Assembly: GCF_000620705.1 (NCBI RefSeq)
Contig: NZ_KK211170.1
Span: 256,836-320,835 of the forward strand
Direction: 5' to 3'
Source of the DNA: Nocardioides sp. URHA0020
GTDB lineage: Bacteria > Actinomycetota > Actinomycetes > Propionibacteriales > Nocardioidaceae
Length of the DNA stretch: 64,000 bases
The position numbers and the translations under genes were made by a program. Of the stretch, positions 16,954-24,615 are shown piece by piece. Under the pieces are notes generated by a model. It ran no database searches and was not told where the DNA came from. It worked only from the letters and a program-made list of their open reading frames with translations. Every line of letters begins with the position of its first letter. Within the stretch, counting starts at the first letter, position 1.

Positions 16954-17082
16954 TCAACGACGTCTAGTCCAGTAGATCGCCAGCACGATCAGCACGATCC
17001 CGATGACCAGGACCCAGGTCTGCGCGTGGCTCAGCCCGACGAGGAAGTGCCCGCCACCGGGCGGCCGACGGATCGCCGTCAT
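16954..17082 (-). CDS. 42-residue single-helix membrane protein
   Basis: A 43-codon frame lies 4 nt behind the small zinc protein gene on the same strand. After a short basic, glycine-rich N-terminus comes one hydrophobic helix, WVLVIGIVLIVLAIYW (residues 23-38), then TRRR at the end. The positive C-terminus suggests it faces the cytoplasm. It is below the usual gene-calling length. The function is unknown. Co-transcription with the upstream gene is inferred from the spacing. Confidence 0.55.
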   Translation of the reverse strand: MTAIRRPPGGGHFLVGLSHAQTWVLVIGIVLIVLAIYWTRRR

Positions 17083-17086
17083 GGGC

Positions 17087-17287
17087 TCAGGCCGCGTCGT
17101 GCGCGAGCCCCGGCAGGACGTGATGGCGGACGTCGCAACCGTGCTCGCACGTCCCGTGGGTGGGCAGCCACACCGCCGCCTTCTCGGGACGAGCGGGATC
17201 GGCGAGACCCTCGTACGTCACGACCATGGAGCGTCGACCGCAGGCGGGGCATCGGGTGACCTCGCAGCCGAGGTGCTGGGCTTCCAT
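17087..17287 (-). CDS. Small zinc-binding protein
   Basis: A 66-residue protein with a CPACGRRSM ribbon near residue 13 and a second cysteine pair, CEHGCDVRHH, near residue 47, flanked by histidines. This pattern suggests one structural zinc. No catalytic motif is seen and no function is known. It is divergent from corA (58 bp between starts) and is followed by the 42-residue membrane protein on the same strand. Confidence 0.7.
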   Translation of the reverse strand: MEAQHLGCEVTRCPACGRRSMVVTYEGLADPARPEKAAVWLPTHGTCEHGCDVRHHVLPGLAHDAA

Positions 17288-17345
17288 ACCGCCCGCCTAC
17301 CCCTCGGGTCGACAGATGACACCTCGGCGGACCGATACTGGCTGC

Positions 17346-18497
17346 ATGACGCCTCTGGGACGTGACGACCGTGACGGCTCCGGGCGTCGGCGCCGGCGCT
17401 ACGCCTCCGGCCTCCTGGTGCTGCCGAGCGACCCCATCGACGCGCGCAACCCCGCGAGGCAGGCCGAGCACGAGCGCCGTAGCCTGATCGACAGCGCCGT
17501 GTACGTCGCCGGCGAGCGGGTCGGCGAGCCGGAGACCCTGGCCGAGACGTACGCCGAACTGTCCGCCCACGACGGCGCGGTCGCCTGGATCGGCCTCTAC
17601 CGGCCCGACCGCCGCGAGCTCGCCTCGCTGGCCGACGAGTTCGGGCTGCACGACCTGGCGATCGAGGATGCCGTCCTCGCGCACCAGCGGCCCAAGCTGG
17701 AGCGCTACGGCGACACGCTCTTCGTCGTGCTGCGCGCCGCGCGCTACGTCGACTCCGAGGAGGCGGTGGAGTTCGGCGAGGTCCACCTCTTCGTCGGCCG
17801 CGACTTCGTGGTGACCGTGCGCCACAGCGAGGCGCCCGGTCTCGGCGCCGTACGCCGTCGGCTCGAGAGCGACAAGGAGCTGCTCGAGCTCGGGGCGGAG
17901 GCGATCCTCTACGCCATCCTCGACAGCGTCGTGGACGGCTACGGCCCGGTCGTGGCCGGCCTGGAGAACGACATCGACGAGATCGAGACCGAGATCTTCA
18001 CCGGCGACCCCCGGGTGTCGCGGCGCATCTACGAGCTGACCCGCGAGGTCATCGAGTTCCAGCGCGCCACCCGCCCGCTGGTCGGCATGCTGCACGGCCT
18101 GACGGCCGGCTTCGAGAAGTACGGCACCGACGAGGAGCTCCAGCGCTACCTGCGCGACGTCGCCGACCACGTCACCCAGGTGATCGAGCAGGTCGACGGC
18201 TTCCGGCAGCTGCTCAGCGAGCTGCTGACCGTCAACGCGACCCTTGTGGCGCAGGCGCAGAACGAGGAGATGAAGAACCTCGCCCTGGCCAGCAACGTCC
18301 AGAACGACGAGGTGAAGCGGATCTCCGCGTGGGCGGCGATCTTCTTCGCACCCACCCTGATCGCCGCCGTCTACGGCATGAACTTCCAGCACATGCCCGA
18401 GCTGGGCTGGCAGCACGGGTACGCCTTCGCGCTGGCGCTGATGGTGGGCATCTGCGTCGCGCTCTACGTGGTCTTCCGCCGTCGCGACTGGCTCTGA
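17346..18497 (+). CDS. corA: Magnesium/cobalt transport protein CorA
   Basis: A 383-residue pentameric Mg2+ channel. The first 320 residues form the cytoplasmic funnel. Two C-terminal helices follow, with the GMN selectivity motif at 344-346 (VYGMNFQHMPEL) and a basic end (RRRDW) in the cytoplasm. The ATG at 17346 is chosen because GATACT ends 7 nt before it, giving a probable leaderless start, and because the frame further upstream overlaps the divergent zinc protein gene. Confidence 0.93.
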   Translation: MTPLGRDDRDGSGRRRRRYASGLLVLPSDPIDARNPARQAEHERRSLIDSAVYVAGERVGEPETLAETYAELSAHDGAVAWIGLYRPDRRELASLADEFGLHDLAIEDAVLAHQRPKLERYGDTLFVVLRAARYVDSEEAVEFGEVHLFVGRDFVVTVRHSEAPGLGAVRRRLESDKELLELGAEAILYAILDSVVDGYGPVVAGLENDIDEIETEIFTGDPRVSRRIYELTREVIEFQRATRPLVGMLHGLTAGFEKYGTDEELQRYLRDVADHVTQVIEQVDGFRQLLSELLTVNATLVAQAQNEEMKNLALASNVQNDEVKRISAWAAIFFAPTLIAAVYGMNFQHMPELGWQHGYAFALALMVGICVALYVVFRRRDWL

Positions 18498-18508
18498 TCC
18501 TCGGCGGG

Positions 18509-18814
18509 TCAGGCCCCGTCGGGCCAGCCGTGCTGCTCGGTCAGGCGGGCCTCGACCCGTGCGATGTCCTCGGGGCTCGGCAGGGCGTCGGTGATCGTGG
18601 TGATGCGGACGGCGATGTCGGTGGGGTCCGCCCCCGCGGTCGCGGCGATCTGGCCGGCGACCTCCCGGACCTCCTCCTCGGACAGCCGCCGCCGCAGCAG
18701 TGCCAGCAGGGGGATGTAGTCCTTGGGGGGTACGCCGGCGGGGTAGCCCTCGCGCAGCCAGTCGAGGATGCCCCGCAGGCGTCCCGGCGTCGGAGCAGGC
18801 CGGTCGGAACCCAT
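18509..18814 (-). CDS. DUF3349 domain protein
   Basis: A 101-residue acidic helical protein with LREGYPAGVPPKDYIPLLALL and the LSEEEVREVA block that mark the DUF3349 family of Actinobacteria (Rv0543c-like). Its role is unknown. It is the last gene of an operon with a two-helix membrane protein, a phosphate permease and a polyphosphate kinase, in the same order as Rv0545c-Rv0544c-Rv0543c. That context links it to phosphate handling. The gap to the upstream gene is 1 nt. Confidence 0.85.
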   Translation of the reverse strand: MGSDRPAPTPGRLRGILDWLREGYPAGVPPKDYIPLLALLRRRLSEEEVREVAGQIAATAGADPTDIAVRITTITDALPSPEDIARVEARLTEQHGWPDGA

Positions 18815-18815
18815 C

Positions 18816-19121
18816 TCACCCCTCCTTCGCCACGATGCTCGGGTAGCCGTGCTCGAAGGACACCGCCTTGCCGAAGCCGGCGGCGGCGATGATCGTGATC
18901 CCCAGGGCGACCCCGGCGAGCACGACCGCCAGGCACAGCCCGGCGACCGCCTTGCCGATCGGCTTGCCGGCCGCTCCGCTCACCTCTGCCGCTCCACCGG
19001 AGCCCCAGGCCAGCGACCTGATGCCGAGGGCGTAGACGAGGGGCAGGCCCGCCCCGAAGACCAGGCCCCCGAGCAGGACCCGCCAAGCGCCGTCGAAGGC
19101 GTACTGCAGGTTCTCGATCAT
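18816..19121 (-). CDS. Small two-helix membrane protein of the phosphate operon
   Basis: A 101-residue protein with hydrophobic segments at about residues 14-34 and 59-81 and a short polar tail, corresponding by position to Rv0544c. Its ATG overlaps the stop of the phosphate permease gene (ATGA), so it is translationally coupled to it, and the DUF3349 gene follows 1 nt later. It may be an accessory subunit of the permease. That is inferred only from gene order. Confidence 0.82.
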   Translation of the reverse strand: MIENLQYAFDGAWRVLLGGLVFGAGLPLVYALGIRSLAWGSGGAAEVSGAAGKPIGKAVAGLCLAVVLAGVALGITIIAAAGFGKAVSFEHGYPSIVAKEG

Positions 19122-20338
19122 GCCGCCGCTCCTTCCGTGGCCCGGGCGGCCTTCGGCGTGCCCGTCCACTCGTCGTTGACGTTGTCCGCCGACACCGGCT
19201 GGAGCGTCGAGCGGACGTAGAGGAAGCCGGACGTGGCGAGCAGGATCGCCACGACGGCCAGCGGTCCGGCGTACCCACCGAGGAGGTCGCCGACCCACCA
19301 CATCGCGGCGCCGACCAGACCCGCCGCCGGCATCGTGAGCAGCCACGCGACCGCCATCCGTCCGGCGACGCCCCAGCGCACCTCGGCCCCGGGCCTGCCG
19401 ACGCCGCTGCCGATGATCGAGCCGGTCACCACCTGGGTCGTCGAGAGCGCGAAGCCGAAGTGGCTGGAGACCAGGATGACCGCGGCCGACGAGCTCTCGG
19501 CGGCCATGCCCTGCGGGGAGCGGAGCTCGACCAGGCCCTTGCCGAGGGTGCGCATCACCCGCCACCCACCGACGTAGGTGCCACTGGCGATCGCCAGCGC
19601 GCAGCTGAGCTTGACCCAGAACGGCACGGAGCCGGTGTCGTCCCACTGCCCGCCGGCGATCAGCGCCAGCGTGATGACCCCCATGGTCTTCTGGGCGTCG
19701 TTGGTGCCGTGGGCGAGCGAGACCAGCGACGCGCTGCCCACCTGGCCCCAGCGGAAGCCGGTCTCGGTGAAGCGCTCGGCGACGCCGGCGACGACCCGGA
19801 AGATCAGCCAGGTGCCAACCGCCGCCACGACTCCCGCGATCACCGGCGAGGCGATCGCCGGGAGGACCACCTTGCCGATGACGCCGTCGAGCTTGCTGCC
19901 GTCGCCGTTCCAGTTGACCCCGCGCAGGCCCAGGCCGGCGATGGTGCTGCCGATCAGGCCACCGAAGAGGGCGTGGGAGGACGAGGACGGCAGGCCGATC
20001 ACCCAGGTGCAGAGGTTCCAGACGATGCCGCCCACCAGCCCGGCGAGGATGATGAGCAGCAGGGCGTAGCCGTCGTCGGCGGTGAGGGCCGCCTGCGGAG
20101 CCCCGGAGGAGTCCTGGATCTTGATCACCGAGTTGGTGACGGTCAGGGCCACCTCGACGGAGAGGAAGGCCCCGACCAGGTTGAGGACGGCGGAGAGGGC
20201 GACCGCGATCTTGGGTCGCAGGGCACCGGTGGCGATCGAGGTGGCCATCGCGTTGCCGGTGTCGTGGAAGCCGTTCGTGAAGTCAAAGGCCAGCGCGGTC
20301 GCGATGACGAGGACGAGGATGAGGGTTGCGGCTGTCAC
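19118..20338 (-). CDS. pitA: Low-affinity inorganic phosphate permease (Pit family)
   Basis: A 406-residue membrane carrier that imports phosphate as a metal-phosphate complex. The two inverted PiT signatures are seen: DFTNGFHDTGNAMATSI near residue 20 and SLAHGTNDAQKTMGVI in the second half. IGLPSSSSHALFGG and the SSHFGFALSTTQVVTG block are further PiT marks. The start is GTG at 20338 (VTAATLIL), which leaves 83 bp to the polyphosphate kinase stop. Operon with PPK2 upstream and two small genes downstream: imported phosphate and stored polyphosphate are probably managed together. Confidence 0.93.
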   Translation of the reverse strand: MTAATLILVLVIATALAFDFTNGFHDTGNAMATSIATGALRPKIAVALSAVLNLVGAFLSVEVALTVTNSVIKIQDSSGAPQAALTADDGYALLLIILAGLVGGIVWNLCTWVIGLPSSSSHALFGGLIGSTIAGLGLRGVNWNGDGSKLDGVIGKVVLPAIASPVIAGVVAAVGTWLIFRVVAGVAERFTETGFRWGQVGSASLVSLAHGTNDAQKTMGVITLALIAGGQWDDTGSVPFWVKLSCALAIASGTYVGGWRVMRTLGKGLVELRSPQGMAAESSSAAVILVSSHFGFALSTTQVVTGSIIGSGVGRPGAEVRWGVAGRMAVAWLLTMPAAGLVGAAMWWVGDLLGGYAGPLAVVAILLATSGFLYVRSTLQPVSADNVNDEWTGTPKAARATEGAAA

Positions 20339-20421
20339 GACCCCACCGTGTCCGGGGTGCGCCCGCCGAAACGCCGGCGCCGGCTCGTTCGCCGGACGTT
20401 CATCCGACGGTCGCCGGCCGC

Positions 20422-21312
20422 TCAGTCGCCGACGGCGTCGATCCCGCGCTGCACGATCAGCGGGTCCGGCGTGCCGACGACGGCGTCGTCCTTGCCGTCG
20501 TAGTCGAAGCGGGAGAGGAAGTGCCGCATCGCGTTGACCCGGGCGCGCTTCTTGTCGTTGCTGCGGATGGTCGTCCACGGCGCCCACTCGGTGTCGGTGC
20601 GCCGGATCATCGCCTCCTTCGCGGCCGTGTAGTCGTCCCACTTGTCCAGCGACTCGAGGTCGATGGGCGAGAGCTTCCACTGCCGCACCGGGTCGACCTG
20701 GCGGATGATGAAGCGGGTGCGCTGTTCGGACTGGGTGACGGAGAACCAGAACTTGGTCAGCGAGATCCCGCTGTCGACCAGCATCCGCTCGAAGAGCGGC
20801 GCCTGGGCGATGAACTGCTGGTACTCCGGTGCGCTCGCGAACCCCATCACCCGCTCGACGCCGGCGCGGTTGTACCAGGAGCGGTCGAAGAGGACCATCT
20901 CGCCGGCGGTCGGCAGGTGCTGCACGTAGCGCTGGAAGTACCACTGGTTCTGCTCGCGGTCGCTGGGCTTGGTGAGCGCGACGGTGCGCGCGTAGCGCGG
21001 GTTGAGGTGCTCGGTGAAGCGCTTGATGGTGCCGCCCTTGCCGGCGGCGTCGCGGCCCTCGAAGAGCAGCACGTGCTTGCTGCCGGTGTCGGCCGCCCAG
21101 TTCTGGAACTTGAGCAGCTCGACCTGGAGGCGGTACTTCGCCTCGTCGTACTCCTCGCGCGGCATCCGCTCGTCGTACGGGTAGCCCTCGCGCCACGTGT
21201 CGACGGCCCGGCCGTCGGGGTCGATCAGCACGGGGTCGTCGTCGTGGTCCTCGCCGATGGTGTGACCGTCGATGTGGAGGCGGTCGATGTACTCCCGGAA
21301 GTCGCGCAGCAT
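20422..21312 (-). CDS. ppk2: Polyphosphate kinase 2
   Basis: A 296-residue enzyme that transfers phosphate between polyphosphate and nucleoside diphosphates. The P-loop is FEGRDAAGKGGTIKRF, the Walker B/lid region is VLFDRSWYNRAGVERVMGF, and RQVDPVRQWKLSPIDLES follows. This is a single-domain, class I PPK2 pattern. The ATG at 21312 is chosen because a TAGGGT box ends 7 nt before it (leaderless); an in-frame ATG at 21330 is the alternative. It is the first gene of the phosphate operon that ends with DUF3349. Confidence 0.93.
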   Translation of the reverse strand: MLRDFREYIDRLHIDGHTIGEDHDDDPVLIDPDGRAVDTWREGYPYDERMPREEYDEAKYRLQVELLKFQNWAADTGSKHVLLFEGRDAAGKGGTIKRFTEHLNPRYARTVALTKPSDREQNQWYFQRYVQHLPTAGEMVLFDRSWYNRAGVERVMGFASAPEYQQFIAQAPLFERMLVDSGISLTKFWFSVTQSEQRTRFIIRQVDPVRQWKLSPIDLESLDKWDDYTAAKEAMIRRTDTEWAPWTTIRSNDKKRARVNAMRHFLSRFDYDGKDDAVVGTPDPLIVQRGIDAVGD

Positions 21313-21390
21313 GCTTCGGACCCTAGCCATCCCGACCGAGGAGCGGCCCGCGGGCGCGGGCCGTTCACCTTGATGTGGTCCACTCGCCAC

Positions 21391-21738
21391 ATGGCGGACA
21401 GACACCTGGTGGGCACCAACGGTCGGATCGAGCTCACGCTCGACGGGCTCACCTTCCGGCGCACCAAGGCGGAGGCCGAGTCGCGCGGCGTACGCCGCGT
21501 CCACAGCGTCGACTGGGGCGACATCAGCGCGGCCACGCTCGTCCGCTCCGGCAAGGGCAAGCCGGTGATCCAGGTCCAGGTCTCCGACGCCGGCCACGGC
21601 GCGCACCACGTCACCGACCCGTACGCTGTGAAGGTCAAGCGGAGCCAGGAGCGCGAGGGCCGGGAGTTCGTCGACCTGGTGAACTTCGAGATCGACACCC
21701 GCCGGCGCTGGGACGAGGCCGCCGCCCAGGGTGCCTAG
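21391..21738 (+). CDS. Conserved hypothetical protein, beta-rich
   Basis: A 115-residue soluble protein with alternating beta-type sequence (RIELTLDGLTFRRTKAEAES, then VHSVDWGDISAATLVRSG). The pattern recalls pleckstrin-like bacterial domains such as DUF4429, but I do not recognise the family with confidence. It is divergent from ppk2 and ends in CTAG shared with the convergent SRPBCC gene, whose stop codon lies on the other strand of the same 4 bp. Confidence 0.7.
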   Translation: MADRHLVGTNGRIELTLDGLTFRRTKAEAESRGVRRVHSVDWGDISAATLVRSGKGKPVIQVQVSDAGHGAHHVTDPYAVKVKRSQEREGREFVDLVNFEIDTRRRWDEAAAQGA

Positions 21739-22211
21739 GCGATCTCCTGCGCGCCCAGGCGCGCGAGCAGGTTCTTTGAGAACCGGTCGCCCATCTGGTC
21801 GATCACCCTCCCCATGGCCGCCCTGACCGCGCGGCCGGAGGCGCGGGGGAGCGGCAGCTCGATCGTGATGTCGAGCGAGGTGTGCAGCCGGGTGCCCGCG
21901 TCGACCTCCGTGAGCTCGTACCAGCCCTCCACGCCGGCCCGCTCCGGGCCGCCCGCCGGCGGGTCGTGCCGGAACTCGATCCGGCTCGGCTCGTCGTACG
22001 TCATCAGCTCGGTGAACACCGGGGCGACGCCGACCCCGAGCACCTTGAGCCCGCTCAGCTCCCAGTGCCAGTGATCCGCGTCGACGGTGATGCTGCGGAC
22101 GAAGGGCGTGAGCTCGGCGACCACGGCGGGATCGGTCAACGCGGCCCACACCTCGGCCCGGGGCGCGTCGATGACGGCGCCGGCGCGGGTGCCTGCGGAG
22201 AAACGGGTCAT
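21735..22211 (-). CDS. SRPBCC family protein
   Basis: A 158-residue START/Bet v1-like fold. The N-terminal AGAVIDAPRAEVWAALTDPAVV and the later WYELTEVDAGTRLHTSLDI are typical of polyketide cyclase/dehydrase-like SRPBCC proteins, which bind hydrophobic ligands. Substrate and role are unknown. It is monocistronic. The stop overlaps the convergent neighbour's stop in CTAG. Confidence 0.85.
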   Translation of the reverse strand: MTRFSAGTRAGAVIDAPRAEVWAALTDPAVVAELTPFVRSITVDADHWHWELSGLKVLGVGVAPVFTELMTYDEPSRIEFRHDPPAGGPERAGVEGWYELTEVDAGTRLHTSLDITIELPLPRASGRAVRAAMGRVIDQMGDRFSKNLLARLGAQEIA

Positions 22212-22405
22212 GCCCGTCCTTACCCGGTGACCGGGGGCCGCATGTGTGCATCAGAGTGTTGCAGTCCGAGCGTGACGACGATGCCGACCCGCGTCGACGG
22301 CGACCTCGTCGCCGCCGCCGGCTACGTCGTCCATCTCCATGTCGTCCTGACCGGACGCCCCCGCATTGCCGCACGCAGGACCGGCCGCTCTGCCAGACTC
22401 CGGGC

Positions 22406-22900
22406 GTGGACGAGCTGCGGGTGGGTGTGTCCGGGCACCGGCTGCTGGCCGATGCCGGCGCGGTGGCGGAGTCGGTCGACCAGGCGCTCGACCGGATCGG
22501 TCGCGGGTCGGCGCTGGTCGCCGTGTCCAGCCTCGCCGAGGGTGCCGACCGGATCGTCGCGGCGCGCGTGCTCGCCCGTGGTGGTGGGCTCGAGGTCGTC
22601 CTCCCGCTGCCGGTCGACGACTACGCGACGGACTTCGCGGATGCCGGGTCGCGTGAGGAGTTCACCGCCCTGCTCGCGGCCGCGGACCCCGTGACCGTGG
22701 TCCCGCCGGACCCGGGCGACCCGTCACGCGAGGCGGCGTACGCCCGCGCGGGCTCCGCCGTGCTGGAGACGTGTGACGTCCTGCTGGCGCTGTGGGACGG
22801 CGCCCCCGCCCACGGTCGGGGGGGCACCGCCGAGGTGGTGGCCGAGGCGCGGCTGACCGGTCGGCGCGTGGAGGTCGTCACGGTGGAGCGTGCCCCGTGA
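22406..22900 (+). CDS. SLOG-fold nucleotide-binding protein, first gene of the RyR channel operon
   Basis: A 164-residue Rossmann-like protein with the SLOG pattern: VGVSGHRLL at the N-terminus, VSSLAEGADRIVAARVL, the LPLPVDDYATDF and SREEFTALL blocks, CDVLLALWDGAPAHGRGGTAE and a final VEVVTVE strand. SLOG proteins bind or cleave nucleotide-derived ligands and recur in predicted bacterial conflict systems (Burroughs and colleagues). The GTG at 22406 follows a CAGACT box by 6 nt, so it may be leaderless. Its stop overlaps the next GTG (GTGA), so ligand sensor and channel are translationally coupled. The 194 bp upstream hold no other recognisable gene. Confidence 0.8.
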   Translation: MDELRVGVSGHRLLADAGAVAESVDQALDRIGRGSALVAVSSLAEGADRIVAARVLARGGGLEVVLPLPVDDYATDFADAGSREEFTALLAAADPVTVVPPDPGDPSREAAYARAGSAVLETCDVLLALWDGAPAHGRGGTAEVVAEARLTGRRVEVVTVERAP

Positions 22901-24615
22901 TCGCCTTCCTCCGCAGCCCCCGGGGCCGGTGGTACGTCCTGGCAGCGCTGTGGGTCGTGGTCATCATCCTGGGCATCGGCGGGTTCATCGAGCAGGGCCG
23001 GGAGTCCGGGGAGCCCCGGTCCTTCCTCGACACGCTCTACCTCACCCTGCAGCTCGCGACGCTCGACTACAGCGGCAGCTCCGGCGACATGAACTGGCGC
23101 CTGCAGGTCGGCCGCTTCGTGGTGCCGATCATGGCCGCGAGCACGGTGCTCATCACGGCCTCGGTCGTCTTCGCCGGCGAGCTCAACCGGCTGCGGATCG
23201 GACGGGCGTCGGGGCACACGGTCGTCGCCGGTCTCGGTGACGTGGGCAAGCGGCTGGCCATCGCCTTCGCCGACGCCGGGGAGCGGGTCGTGGTCGTGGA
23301 CGCCGACGCGTCCCTGGTCGCCGCGACCACGAGCGCCGACGGCCGCCTCCAGGGTCTCGTCGGCGACCCCACGGACCCCGGCACGCTGGCCCGGGTCCGG
23401 GTCGACCGGGCGCGTCGCCTGGTCGTGGCCGGACCCGAGGACGCCCGCAACGTGCGCGCCGCCTCCGCCGCCGCGACCGTGGCGGTCGGTCCGGGTCGGG
23501 GTCGCCCGGCCCTGCGCTGCGCGGTGCAGCTGACCGACGCCGAGCTGGCGAGCCTGATGCGGGCCACCGACCTGGACTCCGCCGGCGCCATGCGGTTGAG
23601 CTACTTCAGCCTCCACGAGCGGGCGGCACGGTCCCTGCTCTCCGAGAACCCGCCCTTCACCGGCGTGGACGACCACGCACTGGTCATCGGGCTGGGTCGC
23701 TTCGGTCGGAGCCTCGTCGTCGCCCTCGGCCAGCAGTGGGCGCACCAGCACCCGGGTCGGCGTACGCCGATCACGCTGGTCGACCCCCACGCGAGCGGGC
23801 GCTGGGCGGAGCTGACGCAGCGCCATCCGGCACTCGTCGAGGTGTTCGACCCCGAGCTCATCGACGTCGACCTCGGCTGGCCGTCGGCCGACGGCGTCCA
23901 CGCCCTCTCGACGCTGCTCGCCGAGCGACCGCCGACCTGGGTCGCGGTCGTCGTCGACGACGAGCCGCTGGCCCTGGCCAACGCGGTCTTCCTGCAGCAG
24001 CGGCTGCCCGCGCGCCGCGTGCCCGTCGTCGTGCGCATGGGGTCGGCCGCCGGTCTCGGCACGCTGCTGGCGTCCGTGGGTGGTGGCGCCGCTCGGGCGT
24101 TCCCCGGGGTGTCCGTCTTCCCCTTCCTCGACCGGACCTGCACCGTCGAGTCCGTCGACGGCGGCATCCGCGAGCAGCTCGCGGAGTCGGTGCACGAGGA
24201 CTACCTGGCCGGCCTGCCCGACGGCGGCACCGGCGCCGGGCTGCAGCGACCGTGGGGCGACCTCGGGGACGACGAGCGTGACCTGAGCCGGCGCCGCGTC
24301 GACGGCATCGTCGGCGACCTGGCCGCGCTCGGGTGCGAGCTGGCGCCGCTGCGTCGCTGGGGTGCGCCGACGGTCGACCTGACCGACGAGGAGACCGCCC
24401 TGCTGGCGGGGCGCGAGCACCAGCGGTGGTACGACGACCGCACGGCGTCCGGCTGGACGTACGCCGCGGCCCGCGACGACAGCGCCCGGACCAACCCGCT
24501 GCTCGTGCCGTGGGCCGACCTGGCGCCCGAGGTGCGGCAGAGCAACCTCGATGCCGCACGAGCACTCCAGCCGATGCTGGCCCGCGCCGGATTCGAGATC
24601 GCCCGGGCCGCCTAG
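22897..24615 (+). CDS. TrkA-N/RyR-domain ion channel-like protein
   Basis: A 572-residue protein. Helix 1 is at about 11-30, a re-entrant stretch near 45-60 (TLQLATLDYSGSSGD) lacks the TGYGD filter of K+ channels, and helix 2 is at about 72-92. Two Rossmann TrkA-N domains follow (TVVAGLGDVGKRLA near 108; LVIGLGRFGRSLV near 265). The C-terminus has two RyR repeats: a degenerate one at about 425-490 (EQLAESVHEDYLAG) and a clear one at about 505-570 (HQRWYDDRTASGWTYAA...LVPWADLAPEVRQ). RyR domains are shared with ryanodine receptors and with predicted bacterial conflict proteins. Coupled to the SLOG gene; the model is a ligand-gated membrane effector (inference). Confidence 0.82.
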   Translation: MIAFLRSPRGRWYVLAALWVVVIILGIGGFIEQGRESGEPRSFLDTLYLTLQLATLDYSGSSGDMNWRLQVGRFVVPIMAASTVLITASVVFAGELNRLRIGRASGHTVVAGLGDVGKRLAIAFADAGERVVVVDADASLVAATTSADGRLQGLVGDPTDPGTLARVRVDRARRLVVAGPEDARNVRAASAAATVAVGPGRGRPALRCAVQLTDAELASLMRATDLDSAGAMRLSYFSLHERAARSLLSENPPFTGVDDHALVIGLGRFGRSLVVALGQQWAHQHPGRRTPITLVDPHASGRWAELTQRHPALVEVFDPELIDVDLGWPSADGVHALSTLLAERPPTWVAVVVDDEPLALANAVFLQQRLPARRVPVVVRMGSAAGLGTLLASVGGGAARAFPGVSVFPFLDRTCTVESVDGGIREQLAESVHEDYLAGLPDGGTGAGLQRPWGDLGDDERDLSRRRVDGIVGDLAALGCELAPLRRWGAPTVDLTDEETALLAGREHQRWYDDRTASGWTYAAARDDSARTNPLLVPWADLAPEVRQSNLDAARALQPMLARAGFEIARAA

